Shown here in pieces: positions 63,428-64,000 of a DNA stretch of 64,000 nucleotides. A model generated the notes under the pieces. It ran no database searches, was not told the origin of the DNA, and saw nothing but the letters and a program-made list of their open reading frames with translations. The DNA is from PALSA-188 sp050746185. Its GTDB lineage: Bacteria > Acidobacteriota > Terriglobia > Terriglobales > Acidobacteriaceae. How positions within the stretch are numbered: position 1 is the stretch's first letter; every line of letters starts with the position of its first letter. The DNA lies in the NCBI GenBank assembly GCA_050746185.1, contig JBOGLA010000016.1, positions 124,001 to 188,000 on the forward strand, written 5' to 3'. The translations under genes were made by a program, and so were the position numbers.

Positions 63428-64000
63428 CTATTCAGACACCATGGTGCACTTCGTAGGGCTGGCACTGAAAAGCCGAGAGTAGGCGCCACTGTTCCCGAGC
63501 AGTACCGCCGGAATGTCATCCTCGACCACGCGTCCGGCTTCGAGAACGATTACCCGCTCCACGCAAACCAGTGCGGATACCCGATGCGAAATTACGATAA
63601 TCGTAGTTCCCGGCAACAGCCGCGTTAGGCTGTTAAGCAGTTGTTGCTCTGAACCCGCGTCGAGCGATGAAGTAGCTTCGTCCAAAATCAGGATACGAGG
63701 CTGCTGCAAGATTGCCCTGCCGATGCCCACGCGTTGTCGTTGACCGCCCGACAGCCGGTGCCCACCTCTACCAATCCTCTCTTTGAGACCATCTTGTGAG
63801 CGTTCTACCCAAGTTGCGAGCCCTATATAGTTCACCACTTCCTTCAATTCGGCATCTGAGGCTGTGCCTCTGCCCAGTCGGAGATTGCCACCCAACGTTG
63901 TATCGAAGAGCACGGGTTGGGGTGGGACGTAGCACACCTGTTCGCGAAGGCTTTCGACTTCAATCTCCCGCACATCTTGGTCGGCAATGGAAATCGATCC
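63428..64000 (-). CDS. ABC transporter ATP-binding domain, C-terminal part (lasso exporter, D protein)
   Basis: Partial; the gene runs off the right edge (frame open to base 64,000). The visible 191 residues include the Q-loop region VCYVPPQPVLFD, the signature LSGGQRQRVGIGRAIL, Walker B RILILDEATSSLD and the switch His in ISHRVS. The layout LREQVCYVPPQPVLFDTTLGGNL is that of fused permease-ATPase exporters such as McjD-type lasso transporters; the membrane part and Walker A lie outside the window. It is upstream of B1 in the same direction. Confidence 0.85.
   Translation of the reverse strand, partial: GSISIADQDVREIEVESLREQVCYVPPQPVLFDTTLGGNLRLGRGTASDAELKEVVNYIGLATWVERSQDGLKERIGRGGHRLSGGQRQRVGIGRAILQQPRILILDEATSSLDAGSEQQLLNSLTRLLPGTTIIVISHRVSALVCVERVIVLEAGRVVEDDIPAVLLGNSGAYSRLFSASPTKCTMVSE

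Noticed and set aside
1..64000. CRISPR array, rRNA genes, replication origin
   Set aside because: No regularly spaced direct repeats, rRNA-like or DnaA-box-rich segments were seen.

Overview
The window looks like a chromosomal segment of a soil-type Gram-negative bacterium, most likely an acidobacterium. The evidence is moderate GC, an Oar-like TonB receptor with an N-terminal carboxypeptidase-regulatory domain, ECF sigma/RskA-type anti-sigma pairs and a very large sugar-acid catabolic region with many SDR and enolase-superfamily genes. The phylum is an inference from gene families; no rRNA or marker gene is present.

Region 1 (1-38,357) is a carbohydrate and sugar-acid utilisation block in several back-to-back operons. 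It holds one partial and three complete enolase-superfamily dehydratases, mannonate dehydratase (uxuA), a HpcH/HpaI-type 2-keto-3-deoxy-sugar-acid aldolase, two SMP-30 lactonases and five or six SDR dehydrogenases. It also holds a D-2-hydroxyacid dehydrogenase, a thiamine-diphosphate enzyme, two mutarotase-like proteins, two MFS carriers, three paralogous beta-propeller glycosidase-like proteins, a sialidase-like protein, two large glycosidase-like proteins, a LmbE/PIG-L deacetylase and a ceramidase-like protein. Read together, secreted and cytoplasmic glycosidases release unusual uronic or amino sugars, MFS carriers import them, dehydrogenases and lactonases oxidise them to aldonic acids, dehydratases make 2-keto-3-deoxy acids and an aldolase ends at pyruvate. 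No transcription-factor gene is present in this block; the AT-rich divergent promoters at 6.2, 18.2 and 30.1 kb are the likely control points.

Region 2 (38.6-51.9 kb) is an accessory island. A GC-rich, N-terminally truncated IS1182-type transposase lies outside it. It is bounded on the left by what reads as the 3' half of a tRNA-Pro gene (about 40,528-40,579) and on the right by a C-terminal remnant of a tyrosine recombinase (50.9-51.25 kb). Between them are two defence-type systems. One is a type III CBASS operon (TRIP13-like AAA ATPase, small partner with a tail, HORMA protein, CD-NTase, S-4TM pore-forming effector). The other is a ubiquitin-like conjugation operon in the order Ubl (DUF2604 type), E2-like, JAB peptidase, E1, with a divergent winged-helix protein and an unknown partner. 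Two tandem duplicate XRE repressor-like genes follow the integrase remnant.

Region 3 (52.1-64.0 kb) is a lasso-peptide locus. On the plus strand are an ECF sigma factor, a membrane anti-sigma factor, an Oar-like TonB-dependent receptor and an S9-family protein that matches the lasso-peptide isopeptidase (AtxE2) family. Convergent to them on the minus strand, read right to left, are an ABC transporter (cut by the window end), a possible 45-residue small protein, B1 (RRE), B2 (transglutaminase-like leader peptidase), the asparagine-synthetase-like macrolactam cyclase, and a 44-residue precursor gene placed last. The precursor has a near-perfect Shine-Dalgarno site and is followed by a strong intrinsic terminator. 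Together the locus would make, export, sense or re-import, and linearise a lasso peptide.
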